Source of the DNA: Sphagnum compactum
Lineage: Eukaryota; Bryophyta; Sphagnopsida; Sphagnales
Direction: 5' to 3'
Assembly: GCA_965153455.1 (NCBI GenBank)
Contig: OZ234502.1
Location: forward strand, 11,067,495 to 11,131,494
DNA: 64,000 nt
Part shown: positions 33,230-46,099 of the stretch, piece after piece
How the letters are laid out: each line of letters starts with the position of its first letter
How positions within the stretch are numbered: position 1 is the stretch's first letter
Translations under genes and position numbers: made by a program
The notes under the pieces: model-generated
Database searches by the model: none
What the model saw: only the letters and a program-made list of their open reading frames with translations
What the model was told of the DNA's origin: nothing

Positions 33230-33545
33230 TTATAACATGGACGTAAACCTTAGATGTATATTAAGGTACATTAAGAATACATCTAGGGGTATATCTAAAC
33301 GAATATATATCTAGAGGTGTATTAAGGTTTTATTACAGTTATATTTTCATATATTTATAAGGTATATTGGGAGCATATTAAAGCTATATCAAGGGGTTTA
33401 TAATATTAAAAGTTTATTAAGGCTATATGAAAAGTACATTAAATTATTTTACCTTTTTATTAAAGGTATATTAAATTACCTTGTTAAATAGGTAGATAAG
33501 TAGGTGGGTAGGTACTAATGTAAATGGCCTAGGTAGGTCGATAGG
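33230..33545. repeat. TTAAGGTATATTAAG and GGTAGGTA low-complexity tracts
   Basis: Variants of TAAGGTATATT and ACATCTAGGGGTATATC to about 33,470, then a GGTAGGTAGG tetranucleotide tract at 33,486-33,550. Confidence 0.6.
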
Positions 33546-33549
33546 TAGG

Positions 33550-34320
33550 TGGGGATGCAATCACAATCTAAGGAGCCATTTGAACCAAGGATTGAATTCT
33601 TAATGAGTTTTTAATTAATAGCAAAATATTGTTTAGAATATGTTTATACATTCATGATTTTCAAATCTATTATTAAAATTTTAAAATTCTTATGACCCAG
33701 AGATATGTTGCATTATACTATAATGTAAAGGTATGCATAAAAACAAATTCCCATTAAAATTTCATTTATCATTTGAAGGCTTTAAAAAAAATCTTTTAAG
33801 GAGTGAAAAACAATAGTTACCTTGTTTTGAAAATTATTTTGAGTATTTTATAACCATTAGGAACATTTCAAATTTTGCCAAATATTTCCATTACATGTCA
33901 CAAAATTCTTATATGAATTAATTCAAAAATTTCAATATTAACTTAAATAACCATTTATCACAATGAAAATTAAATAGTGGTTACATGTCACCTAACGAAT
34001 CATAATAGCCCATTTGGACCTTGTAAGTAATTTAGTTAAAAAGGTAATGAATTTTGGTAAATAGCTAGGGCTTAGCCTATGTAAGTAGGTAACTTGGTAG
34101 TTGTTCATAGTTAATAGTTAAATGTAATTCTTAATAATAAGTCAGACTAGGTTGCAACTAAAATGTTTATCTTGCATGTTTTGTCCTACATTTCAAGTTT
34201 GTAAATTAGATAAGGAGGTGCATTAAAACATTAAAACACAAAAATCATTTAAAAAGTGTCATTTGGAATGAGCAAACCAAATTTAAGCTTAACTTTAAAG
34301 TCTAAACCCAAAATAAAATA
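33550..34320. other. No gene seen
   Basis: AT-rich unassigned sequence. Confidence 0.4.
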
Positions 34321-34440
34321 AGAATATATACTCACGTACTTATGCTTTCTTACCTACCTACATATTTACTTAGTTAGGCCAAACAACCTAGCTACCTACC
34401 TAGGCCTACCTACCTATATACCTAGATATCTATTTTAAAT
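34320..34440. repeat. CTACCTAC low-complexity block
   Basis: Degenerate CTACCTAC tetranucleotide tract, as at 22,390. Confidence 0.6.
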
Positions 34441-34606
34441 ATATTTTGGCCAAAATTCAATTAGTATTCAATGTGACAAAAAAATGAATGTTGCAAATTT
34501 AATTTAGTATCTTTGAATTCATTTTTGTCAAATTCAATGATGTTGCCATGTGATAGAAGTCACTTTGGCCACATGATGAAGTCATGTTCCATGGATGATT
34601 AGGATT

Positions 34607-34636
34607 AAACTTTTTTTTTTTTTTTTTGGGGGGGGG
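34607..34636. repeat. T-run followed by G9
   Basis: A long uninterrupted T-run followed directly by nine G. Similar T/G or C/A homopolymer junctions occur at 3351, 2929 and 52,683. Confidence 0.8.
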
Positions 34637-34639
34637 ACA

Positions 34640-36430
34640 TTTAGCTATGTTGCATGTGGTAGCCTATAATTAGCTTACAATTTAATCACAAATAATTAGA
34701 AGTAGTCACAAGGGGCATGTTGTTGGTCAATTGATGATAGCGTATTTGTTGACTAGATATTTCATCCCTTGGCTCTATTGACCTTGCAATGAGGTAACAT
34801 TTGCAATAAAATGAAAATTTAGTTGTAAATGTTGATTGCAACTATTTTGTAATTGCAAATCGCAATTGAAAAATTACACTTTTCTTCGAGTGAAAAAAAT
34901 TGAAATATATTTGTTTTAATACCCAGCAAGAAAAGAAATTGATTGATGTTTGAAAAGGCTACAAATTTAAGTAATTTTTACTTTATAAATTGTGACTAAA
35001 AGAATTCTTTTCTAATCTTGAGGACAAAGAAAAAATTACAAACTCAGCAAGTGACAGGAAGATGATGATGAGTAGATAGTTAAGCCCTAAATTGTAGTTA
35101 TGTTGAGGCCAAGTGCAATTGGATTTGGATTATTTTAAATTATTTTGAAGTTTTTACACACTCCCTTAAAAAAAGATGTTTTATTTTTCATACTTTGCAT
35201 AATTAAAAAAAAAGTTGTACTTCATTTATGGTAACACTGGTTACTGGAATAAAAGTTCTATCCTCCTTGTGCAAACCTGGAATGACTTGTAAGGACATTT
35301 TTAATTAAAAATCTATGACAAAGAGAAGTGAAGCTTCAAAGTAAATTGACAGCAAATGAAAATTTCAACAGTTGTGACTTATTTGTTCAATACCCAACCC
35401 TCACATGGCCAAGAAATAGACTTGAAAAGGCTGCACTTGAAGGAAGCCTACACATTTAGAACAACAAGTGAAGCACTTAGCAAATAGCATAAAAAGCTTG
35501 GACATTTTATTAAATTTGGTTTTCACATATAGACTCCATCAAAGAGTGATAGCCTTGATAAAAGATATGGCCTTCAAAACAAATAAGGATGTTATATTCC
35601 TAGGAATTTCATGTACATGCTTTAGATCAAGCCATTCAAGGGAAAATATCAGATGCAATTGGACATCTATGGTAAGTCTCTGGCTAAGGAGATTATTAAG
35701 AGACTAATGTTGAGTATGTGAAGTGTGATTAAATAATGATCCCTTGGGAAGATTTTTGAATAGGAAATGGTGTTGGTTTTTGAATTTTTTGAAAATTTCA
35801 GCTTATTTTGGAACTCGCATATATGAGTACATTAGAACATATAATGGGAAAAATATTGATCATAAGTGGGGAGAAAGCTGGGAACGTAATTGAAACACTG
35901 TAGACTGGGAACATATCAATGTATTTACATTGTGCATGTTTGTGTTATATTAGAAAAGGTACAAATAATACAATCAAACACATTAATATATGATTTAAAA
36001 TTATTACTTGTGTTTACAAATGTTACTAAAAATTGGTCAGGCAAGACTTATAAATTTTATAGGTATTCCATATAAATGTAAACCACTGCACAGGTGTTTT
36101 TTCCTTGGTATTTGAAAACACCTCCCAAAGTGGAAGATCCTTTCTTCAAATGAAGGGACCTTCCACATACAGAAGGTATTTCCAAATAGCAAGGAAAAAA
36201 AACCTTGGAAGATGCTTCTTTGCAGAAAACCTTTGGCATGCTATAAACTGGGATGTCCCGCAGGCCTTCTTGAACTTTCAGGCCTACTCCTGAGGGCCAT
36301 CTCAAATTTTTTGGCCTACTCTCTCCTCTGGCAACCACCCTTGGACTGCAAGCCTCAAATTTGAGAAGGCTCTGGGGAGCATGACTTCCCCTCTACTTTT
36401 CTCACTGAAAACTCTTTGAGATTGAAGTAA
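34640..36430. other. No recognised gene
   Basis: A 79-codon plus frame at 35,468-35,707 was read for domains and not recognised. From about 36,060 the GC content rises, with repeated AAGGACCTTCCA-like words, again without a recognised gene. Confidence 0.35.
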
Positions 36431-36766
36431 GGGCGACTGTAGACAAGGGTCCAAGGTCCAGGGACCAATGAATTCAAGCAATCTTATTGGTTGAAAGCTT
36501 TAAATTGGTCCCAAGGTCTTTAGATGAGGGTCCAAGATTAAAAAGTGACAAATTGAGGCTAAGCCTACATGGCACCTGCTTTGGAGGGAAAATGAATTGG
36601 TTCGGACCAAAAAAATAGTGCTAAAAAGAGAGCTCCTGATTTGGAGAACCAAGAATCAGGCTAGGGACCAAGGTACAGTCGTCCAACTCAAGGATTCAAT
36701 TTGCTTCAAATCGGTCCAAATTGGTTCCTAGGAAATTGGACCCTGGACCCTTGTCTAAAGTGGGAC
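36431..36766. mobile_element. MITE-like element with inverted termini
   Basis: Left end GGGCGACTGTAGACAAGGGT continues CCAAGGTCCAGGGACCAA. The right end 36,736-36,757 (TTGGACCCTGGACCCTTGTC) is its near-perfect reverse complement, and similarity extends inward over roughly 50 bp. Flanks are TAA on the left and TAG on the right. An internal GTACAGTCGTCC at about 36,677 repeats the outermost left end in inverse sense, suggesting a nested or rearranged copy. Confidence 0.55.
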
Positions 36767-36775
36767 TAGATGTGG

Positions 36776-36892
36776 CATATAAAGGTAGGACCCGCGACTG
36801 AGAGCTCGAGGGTCGTAGGCAATCGGTTACAACTCAACCACTGAGGTAGGCCCCCAAGCCTCAAGGTGGGGTCCCGGTCCAATGCTGCATAA
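36776..36892 (-). mobile_element. Probable tRNA-derived SINE head
   Basis: On the minus strand TACCTCAGTGGTTGAG (36,848-36,833) matches an RNA polymerase III A box. Then come CGACCCTCGAGC and, about 37 nt further on, GCGGGTCCTACC (36,795-36,784), a degenerate B box. That order and spacing are those of plant tRNA-derived SINEs. The body and A-rich tail were not delimited; the head abuts the inverted-repeat element at 36,431. Confidence 0.4.
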
Positions 36893-36962
36893 AACACAAG
36901 TGGTCTGTAGAGATGGGAACAAAAGACGGCCGCACAGAAACCGAGGTGCAGCTGCTTTAGTT

Positions 36963-37118
36963 TGTGTAGGGCTCTACACAAAACTTGATTGCAAAAGTAT
37001 GAATACTTTGAACCAAATTCTTGTAACCAATTGGTTACAAGAAAATGTCTCCCTCCAGATGCAACCTGCTGATTGTGGCAGTTTATGGAAAATACTGAAT
37101 CTGCCAAATCAGCAGGTT
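36963..37118. repeat. Cluster of four consecutive hairpins
   Basis: TGTGTAG/CTACACA at 36,963-36,980; CAAAAGTAT/ATACTTTG at about 36,991-37,010; a 26-bp perfect palindrome at 37,018-37,043 (TTCTTGTAACCAA then its reverse complement); and a stem pairing 37,063-37,081 (AACCTGCTGATTGTGGCAG) with 37,101-37,118 with one bulge. No coding meaning. Confidence 0.7.
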
Positions 37119-37259
37119 TAGGCCTTTACTTACAAGCGGTGGGCAGAGCCCGAGGGAGGTCTGCTGGTGTAATGTCCTGCTGCCATGGATGGCATTACAT
37201 GGCATTAAAAATGAGGCAACAAAGGACTCCCCCATTCATAATGCTTGTAATTCCCACCA

Positions 37260-37335
37260 CTAGTGACGTGCGAGCCAGTCCACCCTAGTGACGTGAGAGC
37301 CAGTCCACCCTTGTGACGTGAGATACAGCCAGCCA
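37260..37335. repeat. 25-bp tandem repeat with TGACGTG cores, three units
   Basis: Units start at 37,260, 37,285 and 37,310. Each contains GTGACGTG followed by GAGCCAGTCCACC, the third diverging at its end. TGACGTG is an ACGT-core word bound by plant bZIP factors, so this could be a promoter enhancer array; a nearby gene was not recognised. Confidence 0.75.
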
Positions 37336-37339
37336 TGTA

Positions 37340-40150
37340 CCGCCCCCCTACCTGACGGTTTTATGATAAGGCCCCATGTGTGTGCAGATAGGCTGCACAC
37401 ATGGGCAGAATGGGATCCCAGTTCCGTTCCAAACGTGGGCCCGGATTTCGGGAGTCCCCCAGTCTAAGGGCTTGAGCTAGCATAATGTATTTGAGGCTCA
37501 CAAATTACAATTGGGGGCATTAAGGACTGCGGCGACTTGATGCACTGGAACTTGACGACGTGTGTCCCAGAGAAGTGTTACGAAGGCATGCGCACTTAAG
37601 GTGGTGGCTTTGTGCCAATCTCACTGTGTGCAGCTCAAATGTCTGCCCTTAAGGTGGCCTACCTTTAGACTTTGAAAAAAAGTTAGCCCGTTGCTTGAGA
37701 ATATCACCGTGGCTTGTTTCGTAACCCCCTACATTGGCTTACAATGGGGGCCCTTTATGGCATAATTTTTGGTGGTCGGTGGAGAATTATGAAAGTTAAA
37801 ATTGCCAGATTTCTATACTTGGGTTCCCAGTGTGTAGCTAAAGTAAAGAAGGATGATTAAAGATTTGCACTTCATATCTGGTTTATATCCAGATTTGGCT
37901 AAATCTTCACGTGGATGATCATCACTTTTTCTACATCTTCCTATAGCTGATACCCAGTTTAGCGACAAGCAAAGTCCTTTAAACAAACGCTGATGTGCAG
38001 GCAGGGAAATGTAGGGACCCTATCTACACGGTTGATGACGAGTGGAATTGGTAGAATCCCTGAAATTGATGCGGAATCCAAGTGGGGGGGGACATCTATG
38101 TCATTGTGGTAATTGTTAATTTTAGTTCTTGAGACAATTGGTTTATTGGCATTCTTATGAGCAATCAATATTCTGAAGTGCATTGGATCATTTCTGCTTG
38201 GGTCCATTTGCTACTAATGTATATAATGAGTACCTAGCTTCTTGTATTTTAGTATATCTTCATTATATCTATGAATTAACAACAAACTAGAGGTCAAGTA
38301 TCCCTTGGCAAGGTACTATTGGGTTGTCACTTGTGGGATTGTGCATTCCAAGTCATCCCAAGGATCTGGATTGTGTTAACAATTGCCCGTGCTTATCCAC
38401 ATTTCCAAACAACATGGTTGTAGATTAAAAACAAAGGACTGATATGTCACTTCAGCAGAGTACATGGCACAAGTACTGAGCTGTATTCCAGAACTGTTCA
38501 TACTAGCATGATGGTCTGAAAGTGATATAAAAAGCATGCAAAATTCAAACAAATTGTAATCCTCCTTAACAATGAGATTTTTTATGCATACTCAACATAT
38601 ATTCCAGATTTTTCGGTAGTAATAAATGAAGTTGAACATTCTACTTAAAAGATGGTTGCACACTATATATCTTCATAAGAAAGAACTAGGTAAAGAAATT
38701 CTTTGACAGCCACACAAGATTCAATGTCCAGAAATTTAGGATAATGGGATTTTCTGGGTTGTTGAAAGAGGTTATGCAAAGCACATCATCATGATATTCA
38801 GCAAATTTATAAAAACTTCCATTCAAACGACTGTATGGTAAGATTTCTAAATTTGAATTTATTGGCAAAAACATCAAAACTTTGAGACAATTGTAAAAGT
38901 GTAGACATGTATGTGGAATTTTAAGTTTTGGCTTACAAATTCAATGGAAGGTCAGTAGATTATATTAAGGTTTGTTCTTTCAATTTTGTGGTGTAGCCAC
39001 ACTGGCAATCATCCACAAGAGGAATTAGCTTAAGGTCAGATAGGAGAGTAGTAAATTTTAAGAATCCTGTTACATTTTGGTAACCCGCTGGAATATATTG
39101 TCAAAATATGGTGATTTCAGGCATTTTCCATCAAGATATGACAACAAGTTTGGTGCATTTTTCACAAAAAAATCCTTTGCATGAGTTGCACTGGATTATT
39201 TTGGTTCCCAAGTGATGAAAAACCTTCCCCCAAAAAAACACTGATTACCATGAAGCACTAGCAAATTATACTCCATGTATGTCAATGTAAAGCTTATATG
39301 GTGGAATCTGTCCTTGAATTGAGGTGTGCAATGTGGAAATTAACCAGTTCACACTTTGACAAACTGGTGTGAAATTGTAATTTCTAATGAACTTAGAGGG
39401 CCACTTACTTGGAAGGCTGGAAAGCACTAGCCAGATGCAATGAAGTGTAGCTCAATTGAGAATGCCAAAAGTGTAAAAATTTGAGTATATAATCTGGTAA
39501 TGTCGTTCAACAATAACATTGTCCTGAAATTTTTCGATCATTCTCAATTACATGACCAAACTACAATTATGCCTGAAATGAAAATGAAATATATTTCCCG
39601 TGGCTTGAGACTAATCCTTTGAGTGGAAACATTATGTGATGGAAATGCCTTGGTGGGACACTAAGTGTTAAAACTGTAAACTATCCATGTCAAACAAAGA
39701 TTTTGGGGTATTAAGTGAAAGAATTTTGATTTTCTTCATCTTACTATTATATAATTTTTTGATATGCACATCTTTGTATTGCTTTATATATATATATAAG
39801 TTTTTAAATTATTTTTTTCATTTATTTTCATACATTACATTTAGATTTTTATTAAAATTAGAAAGGAAATCAAGATTACTTTTTTAGAGGTGGAACGCTT
39901 GCATGGTGAGTCGAAACATGTAAAACTAAATGCCTTAATCAATATATGAGATCCTCTATTTTTACTCACATATGTAAAAATTCAAAGAAAAATGTCCTCC
40001 CCTTTTGAAGATGCCAAGCTCCAAAATAGGAACAATGAATTAAATGTGGCACTAGGCTCAACGCAATTGTTGAATAGTGCCTACCCAAAAAAACTATTTT
40101 TGGACTTTTGTAACGTACTCAAATTGTGATGAATGTCATAAATATCTTTC
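37340..40150. other. No recognised gene; first part GC-richer
   Basis: 37,340-37,760 is GC-richer and includes a hairpin CCCATGTGTG..CACACATGGG near 37,373-37,406. The rest is ordinary AT-rich sequence with no supported feature. Confidence 0.35.
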
Positions 40151-40329
40151 TTGGCCCACCATTGTAAGGAAACAAATTGTGTTGTAATGGTTAGGCCAAA
40201 GGTCCAAGTTTGGATTCTTTTTTATCAATTTGTCATTTTTTCATGGATGAATGAAAAAAAAGATGTAATCCCTAGGCAACTTACAACTTCCCTAATGAGA
40301 AGGGGACTTAACCAAGTTTCCCCCTTTTC

Positions 40330-40650
40330 CCTGAGGACAAGGGGATTTGCAATAGCTTCCCCCAAGGCAGTGGCCCCAAGCTCCAAGGGGAAAAATGGTT
40401 CCCAAGGGAAAATGGGCCAAGTTCCTCCAGGATATGTGGTTGTTTGGGGAATGTGCCCAAGTTCCCCAAGGAAACATGGTTTCCCATTGCAAATGGGCTT
40501 AAATTCCTTTGGAAAACATGTTTCTTTGGTTCCTTGGAGCAAATGGGCCTAAGTTCCCCCAAGGAAACATGCCAAGGAAACTTAAGCCCATTTGCCCTAA
40601 AGATGTTTTGGGCCGATGTTCCCAAGCAACCAAGTTTCTACGAGGAACTT
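40330..40650. repeat. Degenerate minisatellite ATGGGCC-AAGTTCCCCAAGGAAACATG
   Basis: Recurring words TGGGCCAAGTTCC, CCAAGGAAACATGG and AAATGGGC at about 40,408, 40,452, 40,492 and 40,543, spacing about 40-50 bp. The sequence is partly self-complementary (CCCAAGG with CCTTGGG), which explains long open frames on both strands. Confidence 0.65.
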
Positions 40651-40719
40651 CAGCCCATTTGTTTTCAAGAATCATGTTTTGAGTCCATATTTCTTGGGTA
40701 ACCATGTTGTCCAATATTG

Positions 40720-42180
40720 GTTGATTATCAACAAGGTTGAAGGATCCAAGGGTAGGTTATTCATAATCGACCTACATGGTCGAAAATTTGTTAAGAACCA
40801 AATTGAAACCCTACCTATTTGCTATATATTTATGTACCTAGATTAGGGGAGAACCTTATGGATTGGCTTAGGCTTGTCATTTTTCCTTCAACTATTAAAA
40901 TCCATAGTTGACGATGTGTCAGATAAGGCTATAAGTTGGGGATGTTTCCAAAATAAGGGGCTTGAGACAAGGTGGTAGATGATAGTTGATTTTAGTTTCA
41001 CATTTGGGGGCATTCCCCTTACTCATTGGCCTTATTCATTGTAAAGCATGAGACAAGTGATATCATACATCTTAACATACAAAGATTGCAATGCAATGGG
41101 AACAAGAGGCACTTTTATGCATACAAGTGTACAAGAGGTATGTTACACCTATTAAGAGGTGTAAGAGGCTTCATGTAGGGCTTACAATTTAACCCATAAA
41201 CATTAAGGTGGACCAAATTGATCTGCCTTGAACCCACCCAATTTAGCTCCTATGATTACCAAAAAAACCATTGTGTGCAACATTGAGTTGCCATGCATGA
41301 GAACTCATTATCCTCCTTTGATGAATTTTTCAACTTTGGCATCCTAAGATAATCCTATGTCAAGAACACATGCACAAAGGGATTGGAAGCTGCAAGCTTC
41401 CTCGAAGCTTATTGCAGCCTTTACAAAACCTCTTGAGGTGTTCCAAAACCTAGGTTTGCAAAAATAAGCAAATGTAAACAAGTGTTGCTTGGGATTCTAG
41501 ATGTGGATTCTAGATGTTGTTGATTAATTACACTACTGTAAATTGTCATTGCCAAAGTAGGTTGTTATATGGACAAACCCAACAACAAGCATCCAATAGC
41601 AAAATGATTTTAATTAAAGCTCTCATGCTTGGAGATAGTTATGCTAATTCTATACCCTAGTACCTTGGCCAATTCGACACTAATTATATTATTTTCAGAA
41701 ATGCTGAAATTTTCAAAAATTATTTCTTCCAAATCAAAAAATATTGTGAAGGATAATAGGGAATATTTAGGAATATTCCATTTGTTGAAATGAAAATTTC
41801 AAAATTAATTGATTATTCGATGGACATGTGTTGAAATGGTCAAGGTACTACCATAGTAGTTAGTAAAAAACAAAAACACATCAGGAAGCTCTTAGTGATG
41901 GCAAACTACCTAAATCCTAGTGATGGTGCCCCCAAGCCCAAGTGCCTCTTCTGAAAAAGCTCCAAAAAAAAGGTTGTATTTTTTTCTTTTCTTCATTCAG
42001 GTTAAGATGTTAGGGACCAAGGTTTTTTTCCTTTAATTTTGTTATATCTAGAATTTCGAAAAAAAATCCAAAAATCTTACCAAATTTAATCAAGATAATA
42101 ACAAAAGACAAAAAAATTAGTTCAAGAGTTTGGCAAAAATTTCGAATTTTTAGTTTTTTTTTTTTTTTTTAAAACTCTCA
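40720..42180. other. No gene seen
   Basis: Unassigned AT-rich sequence. A small hairpin GGAAGCT-GCA-AGCTTCC lies near 41,385. Confidence 0.4.
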
Positions 42181-42560
42181 ATTCATTCAAAGTTTGTGGT
42201 TTTGAGAATTTTCCAATTTCTGGTCAAATTTTCCTGAATTTTTATATTTAAAAATAATTTCCAATTTTTACCAATTTTGTCATTTGATAGTTGGTGAAAA
42301 TTTTCAATTTTATTATTTTTTTGTTCATTTACTGGTTTTAAAAAAAAATTAATTCATTTTTCCAAATTTTGTGGTTTTGAGAATTTTGTGAAATTTTCCA
42401 ATTTTTTTCAAACTTGAAGAATAAAACAAAAATTTCCAAATTCTTTCTCGATTTGTGGTTTTGATAGTTTAGCAATTAGTTCCAAATTTTTGTCATAATT
42501 TTCTGAATTTTCAGTAATAAAACGACATTCTCTAATTTTCTCCAATAAAACGACACGTTG
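42180..42560. repeat. Degenerate TTTGTGGTTTTGAGAATTTTCC repeat
   Basis: The phrase TTTGTGGTTTTGAGAATTTT occurs near 42,192 and 42,368 and in variant form near 42,453, separated by CCAATTTTT/AAATTTTCC filler. Confidence 0.6.
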
Positions 42561-42599
42561 CTGGAAACTCGAAACTTTCAATGGTGACAACTTTGGTCA

Positions 42600-44100
42600 A
42601 ATGTCAATTAAGGGTAAGAAAGTTTCTTGTAGGCAAAAAATGCCCATAAGGGCATTACCTATCATGTATCAGCCTTGGGGGTAGGTTTATTTTCATCATG
42701 AAAAACCCCATCAAATGTGCCAATGTGTAATTGTAATTTGCAACTATAAGTAAATTGAAATGGACATTAATAACTAAAAATCTATTAGCTGCATAATGAA
42801 GTCACACTCAACATTTAGTCACAGATGATGATTTCTCATGATGTCAAAATCTTTTACATAGATGACATATATGATCAACACATACAATCTCATCTGTTAA
42901 CTATTCATATTCAATTTGCAAGTAGTCCCCATTTTTGCAATTAACATATAACCCACTCGTTAATTACCACTTATAACATAATAGATTTTCTTTTTCTTTT
43001 TTTGAAAATATAAATTGAATCCTCGTAATGTATTTTAAACAGCCTATAATGTCACCACATTGATCAATCAAAATATGCCACATGACATAATTTGCTGTAA
43101 TGGGATTCTACCACATGGCATAATTTGGGTAAAATTCATGAAAATTAAATTAAATTTTGGCCAAAAGCCATTTAAATCAACATCTAGGTAGGTAGGTAAA
43201 TAGGTAAGTAGGTAGACCTATTTACATAGGTTAGAAAGGTAGGTAAACTATTGTATAAGAATGTATATATTTTATTTATTTATTTATTTATTTTGGGTGT
43301 AACCTTTAGGACTAAACCTCTTTGATTAGCTCATCCCAATTAACACATTTTTTTTAATGTAAAAATGGAAAACAAAACATATGGGATAAACTTTTTAAAT
43401 GCAACCTAATTTGTAACTAAACAACTTAATCACAAACTAAATTGCAACTAAAAGTTTATCCCATATACTTTGTTCTCTTTTCTAATTTCGTAAATTATGT
43501 AACTAAATACGTACATAACTAACTAACTAGCAAACTAACTAACTAATTAACTAGTTAATTATTTAATTAACTAGTCATGAACTCATTGCTTATCCACATG
43601 CCCACTTACAAACCAACCTACTACGTATTACTCCCTACTATATTACTAACTAATTAATAGTAATGTATATTGGGCATGGTGAAATTACATGAATTCCCTA
43701 AAGTGTAGTATAATCCTCAAAATTGGCACAGGTTAAATGTTATCAAAGGGGTATGGTAAACAATATTTCTTTATATGAAGGTACGTTCATAAGGGTGTAT
43801 AATGAGATGTTAGTAGGGGAAAAAAAAAAATCAAAGGTTGAGCTATAATGGCTCAGATAGGGCTGACCTACATGAAAGGGTAGCTTGCTTAATTAAAATT
43901 TAATTTTTTACAATTGAAATAAAGTCAATATGAGAACAACTTGGCATGTTTAAACATTGAATTGAACCAACAAAGAAAATTTATCAACAACTACTATTTT
44001 TTATATTATTAATTACTTAATTAGTGAGATATAAGTTATTAATTAATTAATTGTCATTATTACCTAACTAATTAAATTTAAATTATTAATAGCTTTGCAT
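42600..44100. repeat. AT-rich stretch with several simple repeats
   Basis: GGTAGGTAGGTAAATAGG at 43,187-43,250; (TTTA)6 at 43,271-43,294; AACTAACTAACTAGCAAACT type repeat at 43,510-43,570. No gene. Confidence 0.6.
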
Positions 44101-44109
44101 ATTAAATAT

Positions 44110-44165
44110 AATGCCTAATTAGTAGGTAGGTGGGCCTACCTATTCACCTACCTACCTAATCAACC
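44110..44165. repeat. GGTAGGTGGGCCTACCTA inverted simple repeat
   Basis: GGTAGG and CCTACC tracts facing each other, giving a local hairpin. Confidence 0.6.
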
Positions 44166-44169
44166 CACT

Positions 44170-46095
44170 AAACATGCCTTAAATACAACATAAATACACA
44201 AATCTATAAATATACCCCTAGTATATTCAAAAACACCTTAATATGTTTCAAAGGTGTAAGTACAACACATAGAGATAACCAAGTTGCAACTCCTTTCGCG
44301 ACTAATTCGACATAGGCCTTTTCTTGGATGGAAAGCCCAAAAAGTTAATCAACATGGAAGGATGGAAAAATTAATAGTCACAAAATAATCACACCATAAT
44401 CACAAAAAAGTAATAGATTGAAAAGGATGGTGATTAGTAGTAAAAATGACAAAATATAGTTGTAAATGACAACTAATCACAAATTCGGTGGTTGCATAAT
44501 CCAAGATTTTTTTTAATGCCATCATCAGTTGTCTAACTACAATCCTTCCAAATCTTTAACCAAATGTGAACCATCATGGGGGAAAACTTAGGATATTCCT
44601 ATTATTTAATTACATGACTAGGGTGAATGCATGATATGGTGGCTCACTTTCAACATACACAACATTCCATAGTAATCTACAACAATCATTTTTTATGAGT
44701 TGGCGTTATTTATTAGAATCGTTGGTTAAGCTGAAATCATAAAGTAACTAGGAAAGGAACAAAAACATTTCAAAAAATTTCCAATCAAGTTTCCCCTGCC
44801 CAAATTGTAGTTGTCTAGTCAAATCATAGCCATTAATCGGTGCATAAAGATTTTAAATTAACATGAACTTACATATGATTGACAACATCCATGTTGTTGT
44901 CTTTTTTTTTAATGTGCATGTGTGTAAGAGGTTGGACTAAGTGCAATCAAATGTGGTTACAGATATTTACAATGTTACACAAAGCTCTTGTAGAGTACAC
45001 CAATAGTTACTACGACTCTCTTACCGTAGATGGTAATTTGGGTACTATGGATTTGGAGAAAAGAGTAAAACTTAAAGGAGCCATCTCATCTTGGATAAAT
45101 CCTTTGTAGGGAGAACTACAAAGATTTTGTTTGATAGGAAGAACCATATCTCTCGAAGTTAATTCTATGAAAAATAGGGGTTATGCAACACTAGGCTAAA
45201 TCCAAAACGTTTGAGAATTGGGAAAGATTTTGAAGAGGAGGAAGTAGAGGTTATCTTTGGACCAAGCCATGTAGTAGAAATGGGTACAAATAATGTCACA
45301 TAGATGATGAGCATCTCATTGCTTCTATGGAAGTTTTTTGGATGACGATACACTAGAGAACACAAGTCCTAAACACTCATATGATAAACAAGGTTGAAGT
45401 AAGAGGGATTGTATGTGAGAGAAATGAAAAGAAGGTTAATTGGTGTCCTTTTATAGATTGAATGATTCAATAGCAACTCCACTGACTATAGTCTTTAAAG
45501 GCAGTTCATGGCAACAAACTTGGTGTTGTATCAAATCTTGATATATTTAATGATTTAGGGGGACAAAAGGAGGAGGACAATTTGCCAATGATATCATGAT
45601 GAAGGAAAAAAACCAAAAAAAAACTTAATGGACATGCAAGGAAATTGTAAGCAAAATGTTTCAAAGAGTGGCAAAAACACATCTTTGTTTTAAAGAAGCA
45701 GCTTTTAACCTTTGAAGCCAATTTTTTTTCACTTCAAAATGCAAGAATCATTATTTTGTGAACATGTGAGCATGAGCATGAGCCCATGAATAGGTGCAAG
45801 AAGGATTATTCTAGATATATTCATTCCATGTCAAATGGAATATTTTTTAACAAATTTGGTGAAATGTCAGACTATGCCCTAGGTGACAAAAGAATATTCC
45901 AACATGTTAGCACAAACGAACATGTCATCATTGCCACATGGATCCACCACATGGACATTTGACAACAATGTTTATGTTGAACCAAATGTGAGTATTGAAC
46001 TCTACCAAGGTTTGTGCCCCCATGTGTTAACACAAAAAGGTTTTTGGCGCATTTCTTAAAAGACCATGCCCTTTGAAACTCCAAAACAACACATA
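44170..46095. other. No recognised gene
   Basis: A plus frame at 44,940-45,109 (LHKALVEYTNSYYDSL, MDLEKRVKLKGA) has protein-like composition but no family was recognised. Possibly an old transposon fragment. Confidence 0.3.
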
Positions 46096-46099
46096 TAAA

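Noticed and set aside
40151-40714. Overlapping open frames on both strands with GNVPKFPKETWF-like repeats
   Set aside because: Produced by a self-complementary CCAAGG minisatellite; no conserved domain.
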